Assembly: GCF_902488755.1 (NCBI RefSeq)
Contig: NZ_CABTXF010000003.1
Location: 1-62,506, forward strand
Direction of reading: 5' to 3'
From: an uncultured Murdochiella sp.
GTDB lineage: Bacteria > Bacillota > Clostridia > Tissierellales > Peptoniphilaceae
DNA: 62,506 nucleotides
Shown here: one piece after another, positions 8,978 through 17,089 of the stretch
How the letters are laid out: each line of letters begins with the position of its first letter
Position numbering within the stretch: position 1 is the first letter of the stretch
Program-made: the position numbers and the translations under genes
The notes under the pieces: generated by a model
The model's database searches: none
What the model was told of the DNA's origin: nothing
What the model saw: the letters and a program-made list of their open reading frames with translations, nothing else

Positions 8978-10629
8978 CGCGTCTTCTCCTTCGCCCGTCC
9001 GATCGCTGCGGTCAGCTTAGGCACTAACTGCTTTTTTCGCGAGAGCAAGCCCACGCCCAAGAAACTGTTGTTTTTCAACGGTTGATGAAATTCTTCGGCA
9101 ATTTCTTCGGCGTGTTCGCCATCCACAAAAATAAGCGAGTTTTCCGCAAAGATGTCCGTTACCACCAAAAGATAGGTATCCAACCCCTGCTGACGGCGAA
9201 GCTGCTGCATGGTCTCCATCAGTGTTTTTTCCATATTCACCAGACTCTCGCTGTTTAACGTAAACACTTGCGCCACCTTGACCTTAGAGCCTTCAATATC
9301 AAACGGCTTGACGTCACCGGTCAACAAATCGATGGGATCTTTGCCGGTTAAGTCTGTCCCTGCGCGAAACATTTCCATGGCATACTCTTCAATGTTGATG
9401 CCAGCGATGGGGGCAAGACGTTCCAGTGCCAAGCGATCCAGCGCCGTCGTCGTCGGGGAACGAAGCAAAAGGGTGTCGGAGATAATCGCCGAACACATCA
9501 TGCCCGCTGCCGTCCGAGAGGGACGAACACCTTGTTCAAAGTACATCTGGGAGACAATCGTCGAGGTACAACCCACCGGCATCACCCGAAAATAGATCGG
9601 CCCCGGTGTATTCACATTCGCTACCCGGTGGTGATCGATGATTTCCAGAATATCCGCGCGGTTCAAATCCGGAACGGATTGGGTCGATTCATTATGATCC
9701 ACTAACACAATTTTCTTTTTGGGCGTGTTAATCAAGTGATACCGACTGATGGAACCCACGACACGCCCCTGTCCATCCAGCACCGGATACGAACGAAAAC
9801 GGGTTGTCGCCATAATTTCACGCACTTCATCAAGATATTCCGAACGATGGAACGTCACCAATCCCTCAGAGGTCATCAGGAACCGCACGGGAACGGCTTG
9901 GGGCAAAAGACGCGCGGTCGAATACGTGGAATTGGGCGTGCGCAGCACCGTTACCCGATACGTCTTGCACAATTCCTCCATGCCTTCCGCCAAATGCGCA
10001 TTATTCGTCAAAATAAGCACCGATGCCCCGATGCGGATGGTTTCTTCCTGTGCTTTTTCGCGATCGCCCACCACGACAATGTCATTTTCCCCAATCACCT
10101 CGTTAATGTGATCCATGGCATGAATATGAATCGATCCGGTTCGCTCACGGGGATGTTCCGGCAGATAGACGACCTGTCCGGATAAGACTTCCACGATATT
10201 TTCCAGCGGGGTATCCGATCGTCCCAAGATATTATCATTCCATATCGTGGCATAGGAATTGGTGATGTTGGAAAGAGAAATGACCCCCATGAGCTTTTGG
10301 TCATCGTCCACAATGGAAAGCGAGTTTTGATGATTCTCTTGAATAATCTGGGTCGCACGCGCAAGCGTAGTCATCGGTGAAATGCCATAACTCGTATCAA
10401 TCTCGATTTCCGAAAGCTGAGCCTGCATGGTATCACGAAACGCCGGCGCTTTTACACCAAAATACTGCAGCGCAAACTGCGTTTCCTGATTCACGTCGCC
10501 CAAACGAATGGGGATGGCATCGTAATCGGTAGTACGATTCTTCAATTCGGCATACGCAATCGCCGAACAAATGGAATCGGTATCCGGCACTTGATGTCCG
10601 GAAATATAAAGAATCTCTTTTCCGCCCAT
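8974..10629 (-). CDS. ppaC: Manganese-dependent inorganic pyrophosphatase with CBS and DRTGG domains
   Basis: Family II cytosolic pyrophosphatase, 551 residues. The DHH catalytic part opens with SGHQVPDTDSICSAIAYA. It is interrupted by a regulatory insert of CBS, DRTGG and CBS segments (about residues 70-300). It then resumes with LVDHNE and IIDHHRV, followed by a DHHA2 domain. In enzymes of this architecture, adenine nucleotides and diadenosine polyphosphates control activity through the CBS and DRTGG insert; that is family knowledge. The start ATG overlaps the ftsH stop by one base (TAATG) and the end overlaps sua5, so the three genes are tightly coupled. Confidence 0.93.
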   Translation of the reverse strand: MGGKEILYISGHQVPDTDSICSAIAYAELKNRTTDYDAIPIRLGDVNQETQFALQYFGVKAPAFRDTMQAQLSEIEIDTSYGISPMTTLARATQIIQENHQNSLSIVDDDQKLMGVISLSNITNSYATIWNDNILGRSDTPLENIVEVLSGQVVYLPEHPRERTGSIHIHAMDHINEVIGENDIVVVGDREKAQEETIRIGASVLILTNNAHLAEGMEELCKTYRVTVLRTPNSTYSTARLLPQAVPVRFLMTSEGLVTFHRSEYLDEVREIMATTRFRSYPVLDGQGRVVGSISRYHLINTPKKKIVLVDHNESTQSVPDLNRADILEIIDHHRVANVNTPGPIYFRVMPVGCTSTIVSQMYFEQGVRPSRTAAGMMCSAIISDTLLLRSPTTTALDRLALERLAPIAGINIEEYAMEMFRAGTDLTGKDPIDLLTGDVKPFDIEGSKVKVAQVFTLNSESLVNMEKTLMETMQQLRRQQGLDTYLLVVTDIFAENSLIFVDGEHAEEIAEEFHQPLKNNSFLGVGLLSRKKQLVPKLTAAIGRAKEKTR

Positions 10630-12596
10630 TATTCTTCCTCCTGTTCTGCGCTATCGGACGGTTGCGACGCAATCGACTGCTCCACCGACAAATCCACCTC
10701 TTCCGAGGAAAAGCCTTCCTCGGAGGCGGCATTGTCCGCATCCGCAGCAGACTGTTCCGGTAAAGTGGTTTTTCCATTTTCCCTGCGCGTCTTATTGAGC
10801 AGTTCCATAAATTCTTCGCCGGTAATCGTCTCGCGCTCTAAAAGAAATGCGGCAATGACGTGCATTTCCTCTTCGTTCTCTTCCAGAATTTTCCGTGCGG
10901 TCTGATGCGCTTTTTTCAGAATCTCCGCGACGCGGCTATCGACTTCCGCAGCCGTAGCATCCGCCGCCATCAAGGACGTATCCTGGCTTAAATAAGGACT
11001 GTTCACGGTTTCCAGCGCCATAAAATCGAAGTCTTCGCTCATGCCGAAACGAGTAACCATGGCGCGTGCCATTTGTGTCGCCCGTTCAATATCGTTGGAT
11101 GCTCCGGTCGTCTTGGTCTGAAACACGAATTCTTCCGCTGTTCTGCCACCGGTAAACGTGACAATTTCGCGAAAAATATCTTCCTGCGTCATGATGACTT
11201 TTTCTTCTTCGTCCACTTGCATCGTGTAGCCCAAGGCACCCGAAGTACGCGGAATAATCGTAATCTTTGTGACCGGCGCGGTCCCCTTCTGGATGGCGGC
11301 AACGAGAGCATGTCCGACTTCGTGATACGCAATGATTTTTTTATCGCGATCGGTAATGACCGCATTCTTTTTCTGCTGTCCGGCAATCACCGTTTCCACC
11401 GACTCTATCAAATCTTCGGTCGTTACCGCATTACGACCTTCGCGGACGGCTCTAAGGGCACCTTCGTTGACAATATTGGCTAAATCTGCGCCGGATGTAC
11501 CGGCAGTCATTTTGGCTACCTGGCGGAAATCCAATTGTGCGTCGGTCTTAATCTTTCGGGCATGAACGCGCAGAATGTCTTCTCGTCCGCGAATATCCGG
11601 CAATTCTACACGAATTTGGCGGTCAAAGCGGCCGGGACGCGTAAGCGCACGGTCAAGGATTTCCGGACGATTCGTCGCTGCTAAAATCACCACGCCGCTG
11701 TTGCCTTCAAAGCCGTCCATTTCGCTTAACAATTGATTCAACGTCTGCTCACGCTCGTCATTTCCACCGATTCCGGCGGTATCGCGACGCTTGCCGATGG
11801 CATCTATTTCATCAATAAAAACAATGCAAGGTGCTTTTTTCTTTGCCTCTTTGAAAAGATCTCTTACTTTCGCCGCACCCATGCCGACAAAGAGTTCTAC
11901 AAATTCCGATCCGGAGATGGAGAAAAACGGCACATGCGCTTCACCGGCGACCGCCTGCGCTAAAAGCGTCTTCCCCGTTCCCGGAGGGCCGACCAAAAGA
12001 ACCCCTTTTGGCGATACCGCACCAATCTCGCGATACTTTGCAGGGTTTGACAGAAAATCCACCACTTCCAACAGGGAATCCTTCGCTTCATCCTGTCCGG
12101 CAACATCGTGGAAACTCTTGCCACTCTTGGCTTTCACATACACCTTGGCATTCGACTTGCCAAAACTCATTGCGCCGGAACCCTGCATCTGGGTGATAAT
12201 GCGGCGACCCATGTACCACAGAAGAGCCAAGGGAATAAGGAAGGTAATCAAAAATCCCAAAATCGGATTGGGTGTAGTGGGTATTTCCGCACTGTATTCC
12301 ACACCTTTCTTATCCAGGAGCTCGGTCAATGTATCGCTTTCCCACGGGCCGGTCTTCATCTTGACGGCAGTCCCGTTTTTGTCGTTCACCACAAAGGTAT
12401 AACCGGTTGCGCTCTTTTGCACTTTCTTTACCTGTCCCTCTTCCACCAACTTCGTAAAAGTCGAATAGGACACTTCTTTTATGCGGGACTCGGTAATCAT
12501 CGGGCTGATGATGAGCTGAATAATCAACAGCACCACAAATACTGCCAGATAATAGTAAATTATCGGTCGTTTCTTATTGCTTCCGTCCGGATTCAC
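10629..12596 (-). CDS. ftsH: ATP-dependent zinc metalloprotease FtsH
   Basis: Membrane-anchored AAA+ protease that degrades misfolded or regulatory proteins. Two N-terminal membrane segments (roughly residues 15-38 and 112-132) flank a short outer domain. Walker A is GPPGTGKT, Walker B VFIDEIDAIG, the SRH motif RPGRFDRQI, and the zinc site HEVGH. The C-terminal tail is acidic. I place the start at GTG 12596 (655 residues) because AGAGGTG lies 5 bases upstream. The ATG at 12614 has no ribosome site and would include that site in the coding sequence. It is the first gene of the leftward run; a TATACT element near 12682 on the minus strand could be its -10. Confidence 0.95.
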   Translation of the reverse strand: MNPDGSNKKRPIIYYYLAVFVVLLIIQLIISPMITESRIKEVSYSTFTKLVEEGQVKKVQKSATGYTFVVNDKNGTAVKMKTGPWESDTLTELLDKKGVEYSAEIPTTPNPILGFLITFLIPLALLWYMGRRIITQMQGSGAMSFGKSNAKVYVKAKSGKSFHDVAGQDEAKDSLLEVVDFLSNPAKYREIGAVSPKGVLLVGPPGTGKTLLAQAVAGEAHVPFFSISGSEFVELFVGMGAAKVRDLFKEAKKKAPCIVFIDEIDAIGKRRDTAGIGGNDEREQTLNQLLSEMDGFEGNSGVVILAATNRPEILDRALTRPGRFDRQIRVELPDIRGREDILRVHARKIKTDAQLDFRQVAKMTAGTSGADLANIVNEGALRAVREGRNAVTTEDLIESVETVIAGQQKKNAVITDRDKKIIAYHEVGHALVAAIQKGTAPVTKITIIPRTSGALGYTMQVDEEEKVIMTQEDIFREIVTFTGGRTAEEFVFQTKTTGASNDIERATQMARAMVTRFGMSEDFDFMALETVNSPYLSQDTSLMAADATAAEVDSRVAEILKKAHQTARKILEENEEEMHVIAAFLLERETITGEEFMELLNKTRRENGKTTLPEQSAADADNAASEEGFSSEEVDLSVEQSIASQPSDSAEQEEE

Positions 12597-12739
12597 TGTA
12601 CACCTCTTTTCCATTTATCGATTCTTGATGGTGTTACCCTTTTTCCGCAACTTTTATTCTCGGCAAAAAGGATTGTATGAGTATACGCCATAATTGTGAA
12701 ACGAACATGTTCTTTTTTTCTGCAGCGCACTTCTTTTTA

Positions 12740-12748
12740 TGCTATACT
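12740..12748 (+). promoter_or_regulatory. Extended -10 promoter element
   Basis: TGCTATACT reads as an extended -10 box (TG-n-TATACT). No good -35 is seen about 17 bases upstream. Transcription would start near 12755 and run rightward through the structured region toward the YitT-family gene. Confidence 0.45.
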
Positions 12749-12754
12749 GACGAT

Positions 12755-12970
12755 GCTTTAGTAATAGTAATATCCTGTGGGTGCCGCTAAGCGGTAGTTT
12801 TTATCTGCGCACCTTGCTGTGAGCGGGTTCATACGTTGTCTGATGTGGCACGATGAATCATTAAACGGCGAGGCAGACAGAGTTCTTACAAGAAAGAATG
12901 GCAAACAATAGCATCAAACACCACACGATTGTACAGCACGGAGTCTTCTCACGGCCAAGGCAATCTTTTT
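12755..12970 (+). ncRNA. Structured non-coding RNA or long leader, possibly 6S-like
   Basis: This stretch of about 250 bases holds no convincing gene but many pairable segments. Near the 5' end GGTGC pairs with GCACC around a CCGC-TAA-GCGG hairpin. Further on TTGTCTG (about 12836) pairs with CAGACAG. Short TTCTT/AAGAA arms follow, and a T7 run lies near 12965. An extended -10 box stands just upstream. The size (about 190-215 bases) and the GGTGC...GCACC start recall Firmicute 6S RNA, but I could not draw a convincing closing stem and central bubble. It may instead be the leader of the YitT-family gene. Confidence 0.35.
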
Positions 12971-12980
12971 TTGGTTCGGA

Positions 12981-13010
12981 AGACACCGTGTCCATGAAAA
13001 CGAGGTGTCT
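12981..13010 (+). promoter_or_regulatory. Hairpin covering the ribosome site of the YitT-family gene
   Basis: AGACACC (12981-12987) can pair with GGTGTCT (13004-13010). The right arm contains most of the GAGGTG ribosome site, which lies 5 bases before the ATG at 13013. Folding would hide the site, so translation may be gated by structure in the leader. Confidence 0.4.
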
Positions 13011-13012
13011 TT

Positions 13013-13732
13013 ATGAAATGCTTGTCGAAAAAGTCATGGAGAAATCAGCCCATGCAGCTACTGCGCCGATTTGCGGCGTGGATGAACTTATCCGTGTTGG
13101 ATCTTTTTTTAATGGTTCTGGGCAATCTGACAATGGCCTTTGCCCTCTATAACATCCATATGCCGTCCCGAATTACCGAAGGCGGTGTACTTGGTGGCGT
13201 TGTCCTGCTGAATAAGGCTTTCGGGCTGGATCCTGCCATGTTGAGCATTGTTTTGGACTTTACCCTTTACGGATTAGGCATTCTTCTTTTGGAACGGGGA
13301 TTTTTGAAAAAGGCTGTGTTCTCAACACTTTCTTATGCCACTTCCTTGAAGATTTTTTCCGCGATCGGTCCGGTTTTGCCGTCCCTTGAAAATGCACCTT
13401 ATCTGGCAGCCATCGTCGGCGGATTGCTCCTGGGTGCAGGATGCGGTCTTGTTGTTACCCGAGGCGGCGCTGCCGGTGGCGACGACTGCCTTGCCTTAAT
13501 CCTCAAAAAGCGCACGTCGCTGTCGTTAAGCGGAGCGTACTTCATCAGCGATGCGGTGGTTCTTGGGTTGTCCTTCTTTGTCTATCTGCCGGCGCAAAAC
13601 CTGCTGTGGTCCTTCCTTACGACCCTCATCTCATCCTTTGTGGTCGGACAATTTGAGCTGCGCCTGCCGAAGTCGGGAACTCTTGCCCTGCCCATGAAGC
13701 AGCGAACCGATGCTTCCAATGCGCGCGCCTGA
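13013..13732 (+). CDS. YitT family (DUF161) membrane protein
   Basis: Integral membrane protein of 239 residues with five or six hydrophobic segments (about 27-47, 55-75, 82-100, 130-152, 170-192, 195-215). The glycine-rich TRGGAAGGDDCLALILKK is typical of the YitT/DUF161 family. Here the usual C-terminal cytosolic domain is missing and the protein ends soon after the last helix with a short charged tail. Molecular function is not established for the family. The start has a GAGGTG site inside a potential hairpin. It is one of few rightward genes in the left half of the window, divergent from ftsH. Confidence 0.78.
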   Translation: MKCLSKKSWRNQPMQLLRRFAAWMNLSVLDLFLMVLGNLTMAFALYNIHMPSRITEGGVLGGVVLLNKAFGLDPAMLSIVLDFTLYGLGILLLERGFLKKAVFSTLSYATSLKIFSAIGPVLPSLENAPYLAAIVGGLLLGAGCGLVVTRGGAAGGDDCLALILKKRTSLSLSGAYFISDAVVLGLSFFVYLPAQNLLWSFLTTLISSFVVGQFELRLPKSGTLALPMKQRTDASNARA

Positions 13733-13842
13733 ACAAACTAAGAAACTGCGACGTTTTCGGTTTTCTCCATGTTCCCCTTCCGTTATAATGATCCTAAAAA
13801 AACGGATATAATAATCTTAAGAATGCGGAAAAGGAGGTTGCC

Positions 13843-14646
13843 GTGAAACGTCGCTTTTTTGTTGTGTTGCTGCTTCTCTTTCTGCTCTGTCCTTCCCTAT
13901 CCCACGCCGATATGGGTCCTAAGCCATACGTTTCGGTGCATATCACCGGATCGGACACACGCTACTACGCAACCTTGTTATCTTCCCCTGCAGAGTATGG
14001 TCCATGGAGAGCGAATACAGTCTGGACCACTGATGCGCCGGATGCCATTCAACAAAAATTTCAGCAGTTTACACTTCCCGAAGACTATTATTTTTTAGGC
14101 TATGTAGCGGAAGCGGCTCCTCGCGATTTTCGTTGGGGCTACTATCCACCGGAAACGTTTCGCATCCTCCTTTATGACGAGAAAGCGGATCATTTTTTGC
14201 TGAGTGCGCCGCTCACGCGTCACGCTTTACAAAATGAGTATACTGTCACTGTAAAAGAAGACCGCATCACCGACATTCAGTTCCGCTATGACTATCTGGC
14301 GGATGTTCCGAAGCTTTTGGCGCTGATCGTCGGCACGATCCTGATTGAGCTCGCCGTCGCCTACCTGCTAGGAATCCGAAAGGCGGTGGCACTTCGCTAC
14401 ATCGCCCTTGTGAATCTCGGCACGCAGGCGCTTCTCCATCTCGGCTTATGGTTTATCGGTTTCCGACTGGGGACAACCGGCATCATGCAGGTCATGCGCC
14501 CTGTCTTGTTGCTTCCCCTGGAAGCTCTTGTCCTCGGCATCGAAGCTTTTCTCTACCGCAGAAAATTGCCGAAAGAACAGCATCCCGTTCGCTATGCCGT
14601 ACTTGCCAATCTGGTGAGTTACACGATCAGCCTGCTGATTCCGTAA
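13843..14646 (+). CDS. Exported/membrane protein of unknown function
   Basis: I do not recognise a named family. The 267-residue protein begins with a clear signal peptide (MKRRFFVVLLLLFLLCPSLSHA). It is followed by a mature start DMGPKP, a motif seen at the mature N terminus of some uncharacterised Firmicute membrane proteins. An outer domain of about 130 residues, rich in aromatic residues, precedes four C-terminal membrane helices (about 163-186, 190-207, 215-235, 247-267). The AAGGAGG ribosome site is strong. It follows the YitT-family gene by 110 bases and may be cotranscribed, although TATAAT-like sequences at about 13784 and 13808 could give it its own promoter. Confidence 0.7.
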   Translation: MKRRFFVVLLLLFLLCPSLSHADMGPKPYVSVHITGSDTRYYATLLSSPAEYGPWRANTVWTTDAPDAIQQKFQQFTLPEDYYFLGYVAEAAPRDFRWGYYPPETFRILLYDEKADHFLLSAPLTRHALQNEYTVTVKEDRITDIQFRYDYLADVPKLLALIVGTILIELAVAYLLGIRKAVALRYIALVNLGTQALLHLGLWFIGFRLGTTGIMQVMRPVLLLPLEALVLGIEAFLYRRKLPKEQHPVRYAVLANLVSYTISLLIP

Positions 14647-14673
14647 CGCGAAACAGAATCGAATAAACGAAAC

Positions 14674-14720
14674 AAAAAAGGAGCCGTTAACGGTCATTGA
14701 ATTAGGGATTTTAGAAAAAA
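14674..14720 (+). repeat. Left inverted repeat flanking the EcoRI-type island
   Basis: Starts AAAAAAGGAG, then GTTAAC and ATTGAATTAGGG. The reverse complement of 17021-17061 carries the same blocks in the same order (AAAAAGGAG, TTAAC, ATTAATTAGGG) with small gaps. The pair brackets the AT-rich restriction-modification island and may be its ends. Confidence 0.5.
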
Positions 14721-14753
14721 TGATTCAGAGAGCCTTTGGTGGCAAAAGGAAAA

Positions 14754-14776
14754 GCTGTGAATTCAATGCTCACAGC
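14754..14776 (-). terminator. Terminator of the restriction-modification operon
   Basis: GCTGTGA and TCACAGC form a 7-bp stem with a 9-base loop. On the minus strand it is followed by TTTTCCTTTT. It lies 26 bases beyond the methyltransferase stop. A GAATTC site (14759-14764) spans the stem-loop junction. Confidence 0.7.
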
Positions 14777-14801
14777 CTTTAGATTTATAAAAGATCATTC
14801 T

Positions 14802-15782
14802 CTATATTCTTTTATTTCTTACAAGAATTCTAAAATAAGGGCATTTACCATTTATTGATAAATCCTTATTATCATTGCCTTTCCTAAATTTTAATATTTC
14901 GAACTGATCTGGGTTGAATTTATGAAGAAATGTAATCGGAACACCTATGGCTCCATCATAATCGTTAGGAATATCGACTGTTCGATTTACATTTATTCCT
15001 TCATAATTATCATACTTCGGATATTTTTCTTCATTTCCTTTATATGTTTGAGTCAGCGGTATATCTATATGCCTTTTTTCATTATCTAAATTTGTTAGCC
15101 ATAAATTATTATTTGTCGAGACTATCCTGTTACCTTCATCATCTATCTTAGTTTCGGTCCCATATAATTCATAATGCTCTGGGACTATAAATCCAGATAT
15201 GCCACGTCCCATATTAATGCCCATCCAGACCTCATTATTTTGTATTAATTTAAAAATACTTTTATAAGTAATTGCATTGATGTTTCCAATTACAAGAAAT
15301 TCTTTCTTAAACTTTATTATTTGTTCAATGTGTTCTCTGAAGAGAGAAAATGGTGGATTTGTTACTACAACATCCGCTTTCTTTAAAATCTCGATACTTT
15401 CTTGACTTCTAAAATCTCCATCGCCTTTAAAATATTTAACATCATATTGATTTGGTATCATTTTTTCTTCTTTTCCGCCTGAAAATTCATAGTAAAATCC
15501 ACTATAATTATTTTTATCATGGTAGTTAAAAATATTAATATCATTCTCGACATAGCAAGATGATATTATTTTTTTTAAACCTAATTCATGAAAGTTTTTG
15601 GCGAAAAATTTATAGAAGTTACTTTTAGTTGGGTCGTCACAATTGCAATAAACGGTTTTTCCTTTAAATTTAGTTTTATAATTCTTTAATTCTCTCTCAA
15701 TGTCGATCATTTGCGTATAAAACTCGTCGTTTTTGTTTTTCTTCGCTTTTCTCAAATGAACGTTATTGTTATTTCTCATCAA
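14802..15782 (-). CDS. EcoRI-type adenine-specific DNA methyltransferase
   Basis: 326 residues, the size of M.EcoRI, which methylates the second A of GAATTC using SAM. The N terminus (KAKKNKNDEFYTQ, then VYCNCDDPTKSNF and LGLKKIISSCYVEN) closely follows my memory of M.EcoRI. The catalytic motif IV is VVVTNPPFSLF near residue 137. The gene starts 3 bases after the endonuclease stop, so expression is coupled to it, in the same R-then-M order as in the classical plasmid EcoRI system. It is very AT-rich compared with its neighbours, which points to horizontal acquisition. Confidence 0.93.
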   Translation of the reverse strand: MMRNNNNVHLRKAKKNKNDEFYTQMIDIERELKNYKTKFKGKTVYCNCDDPTKSNFYKFFAKNFHELGLKKIISSCYVENDINIFNYHDKNNYSGFYYEFSGGKEEKMIPNQYDVKYFKGDGDFRSQESIEILKKADVVVTNPPFSLFREHIEQIIKFKKEFLVIGNINAITYKSIFKLIQNNEVWMGINMGRGISGFIVPEHYELYGTETKIDDEGNRIVSTNNNLWLTNLDNEKRHIDIPLTQTYKGNEEKYPKYDNYEGINVNRTVDIPNDYDGAIGVPITFLHKFNPDQFEILKFRKGNDNKDLSINGKCPYFRILVRNKRI

Positions 15783-15785
15783 TAC

Positions 15786-16631
15786 TTAATCTCCCCGATT
15801 ATTCGTTATTTGTTCAAAAATATCTCTCCCTAACATCTTTAAAGATGTGTCTGCGATATCAACTAAAATATTAAACATTTCTTCGTTAGACCATCTGCTA
15901 CCGTCCCCTTTTGTGTACATTGAAGCAGCTTGGAGCATAAATGATTTATCATCACTTTTGATAATTTTGTTTATACAAAGATTCGTATTAAATGGCATCC
16001 CATAATTCGCAGCAGTTAACCGATCTAATCGGTTTAATATTCCAGAATTATAATTTAAAACAACTATTCTTCCGTCGGGTCTTGTTACTTCAATAGTCTT
16101 AGTCAAAAAATTTGATCCTTCTAAAAAAATAACATATGGAAAATGTGATTCAGATAGCATAAAATTAGCTATTTCAGAAATATTTTTATGCGAGCGCTCT
16201 ATAGCATTTCCCGCAGCCATTAAGTCTTGATTATTGTTCTTGCCAACTAGATTTCCATTCTTAATATTTTCTATGTCTTTACCTTGAAATTTAGCTTCCG
16301 ATACTAAAACAACTCTCCAATTATTTTCATCATCTCTTACCTCTATTATTCCTCCATCCGGTTTTATTCTAGAGTTTTCTAAGAATAATGTTTGACCAAG
16401 CTCGCTATCTATTTTTTGTAAAGATTTATTAATTTCTGATTTACGTATGCTACTTCTATATCTAAAAGTTAATTCTGGATATTTTTCTTCTAATTTTTCT
16501 AATACTATTTTTGATATTTGTCCAACTGACAAGTCATGTCTTTTTGCTTCATCCCCAAATATACCAATAACACCATGCGACTCTTTGTGTTGAGAAGTTA
16601 ATCTATTGCTTTGATTCTTTTTCTTTGCCAT
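15786..16631 (-). CDS. EcoRI-type restriction endonuclease
   Basis: 281 residues, matching R.EcoRI (277) along the whole length as I remember it. Near-identical blocks include QSNRLT, GVIGIFGD, and about 30 residues from DLMAAGNAIERSHKN to SHFPYVIFLEGSNF. The catalytic set is intact: D92 in KPDGG, and E112 and K114 in SEAK, corresponding to D91, E111 and K113 of EcoRI. The base-contact segment GNAIER (141-146) is unchanged. Cleavage of G^AATTC is therefore expected. The gene follows the small HTH gene by 13 bases. High AT content indicates transfer. Confidence 0.95.
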   Translation of the reverse strand: MAKKKNQSNRLTSQHKESHGVIGIFGDEAKRHDLSVGQISKIVLEKLEEKYPELTFRYRSSIRKSEINKSLQKIDSELGQTLFLENSRIKPDGGIIEVRDDENNWRVVLVSEAKFQGKDIENIKNGNLVGKNNNQDLMAAGNAIERSHKNISEIANFMLSESHFPYVIFLEGSNFLTKTIEVTRPDGRIVVLNYNSGILNRLDRLTAANYGMPFNTNLCINKIIKSDDKSFMLQAASMYTKGDGSRWSNEEMFNILVDIADTSLKMLGRDIFEQITNNRGD

Positions 16632-16644
16632 TTAGAGAATCTCC

Positions 16645-16845
16645 TTATAACTTATATTCCAATATCTCGGATATATCGCATTTAAAATACCTACAAATTC
16701 TACCAAGTATTACCATGCTAACATTCTCATCCCGCCCCATTTTTGCTATGGTTCGCGGAGTTGTATTTATGGCTTTTTGTAAGTCAAGTTTATTCATCTT
16801 TTCGTCTATTAATTTTTTCCATAATTTATCATAGGAAAATCCCAT
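16645..16845 (-). CDS. Small XRE/Cro-type HTH regulator, candidate controller protein
   Basis: 66 residues forming little more than one helix-turn-helix domain (LDLQKAINTTPRTIAKMGRD, then VSMVILGRICRYFKC), like YozG-type Cro/CI regulators. It is the first gene of the restriction-modification operon, starting with a good AGAGGTG site and ending 13 bases before the endonuclease. In many type II systems such a controller delays endonuclease expression; by position and size this protein is a candidate for that role. The well-known EcoRI system, as far as I recall, has none, so this arrangement is unusual. The 14-bp palindrome just upstream is its likely operator. Confidence 0.85.
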   Translation of the reverse strand: MGFSYDKLWKKLIDEKMNKLDLQKAINTTPRTIAKMGRDENVSMVILGRICRYFKCDISEILEYKL

Positions 16846-16891
16846 ATTGCACCTCTTTAGCTTGTTTCACTTTATATAGTTTTTCTATAAT

Positions 16892-16913
16892 ATTATACCA
16901 CGTTTTACAACGT
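16892..16913 (-). promoter_or_regulatory. Promoter -10 and palindromic operator of the EcoRI-type operon
   Basis: On the minus strand TATAAT (16892-16897) lies about 47 bases before the HTH gene start. Immediately upstream is the perfect 14-bp inverted repeat ACGTT-gtaa-AACGT (16900-16913). It sits in the -10/-35 spacer, where a bound regulator would touch RNA polymerase. No consensus -35 is seen. Confidence 0.65.
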
Positions 16914-16975
16914 AGTCTTTATATATTTCTTTAGACGGACTTTTTGAAACTCTATAGGGAAAATTGACATCAAAA

Positions 16976-17009
16976 AATCGGCACAAAGGTTAATACCTTC
17001 ATGCCGATT
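16976..17009 (-). terminator. Intrinsic terminator downstream of proS
   Basis: AATCGGCA pairs with TGCCGATT, and inside it AAGGT pairs with ACCTT. The minus strand continues into T6. It lies 80 bases beyond the proS stop and would end the secA-prfB-proS side transcripts before the restriction-modification operon. Confidence 0.75.
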
Positions 17010-17020
17010 AAATTTTAAGA

Positions 17021-17061
17021 AAATAAAACCCTAATTAATAGTCCCTGTTAACTCCTTTTTA
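17021..17061 (-). repeat. Right inverted repeat flanking the EcoRI-type island
   Basis: Read on the minus strand it gives AAAAAGGAG, TTAAC and ATTAATTAGGG, matching the left copy at 14674-14720 with a few mismatches and gaps. It lies between the proS stop and the proS-side terminator. Confidence 0.5.
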
Positions 17062-17089
17062 TTTATAAGATTCCACCCGCAAATTTCAG

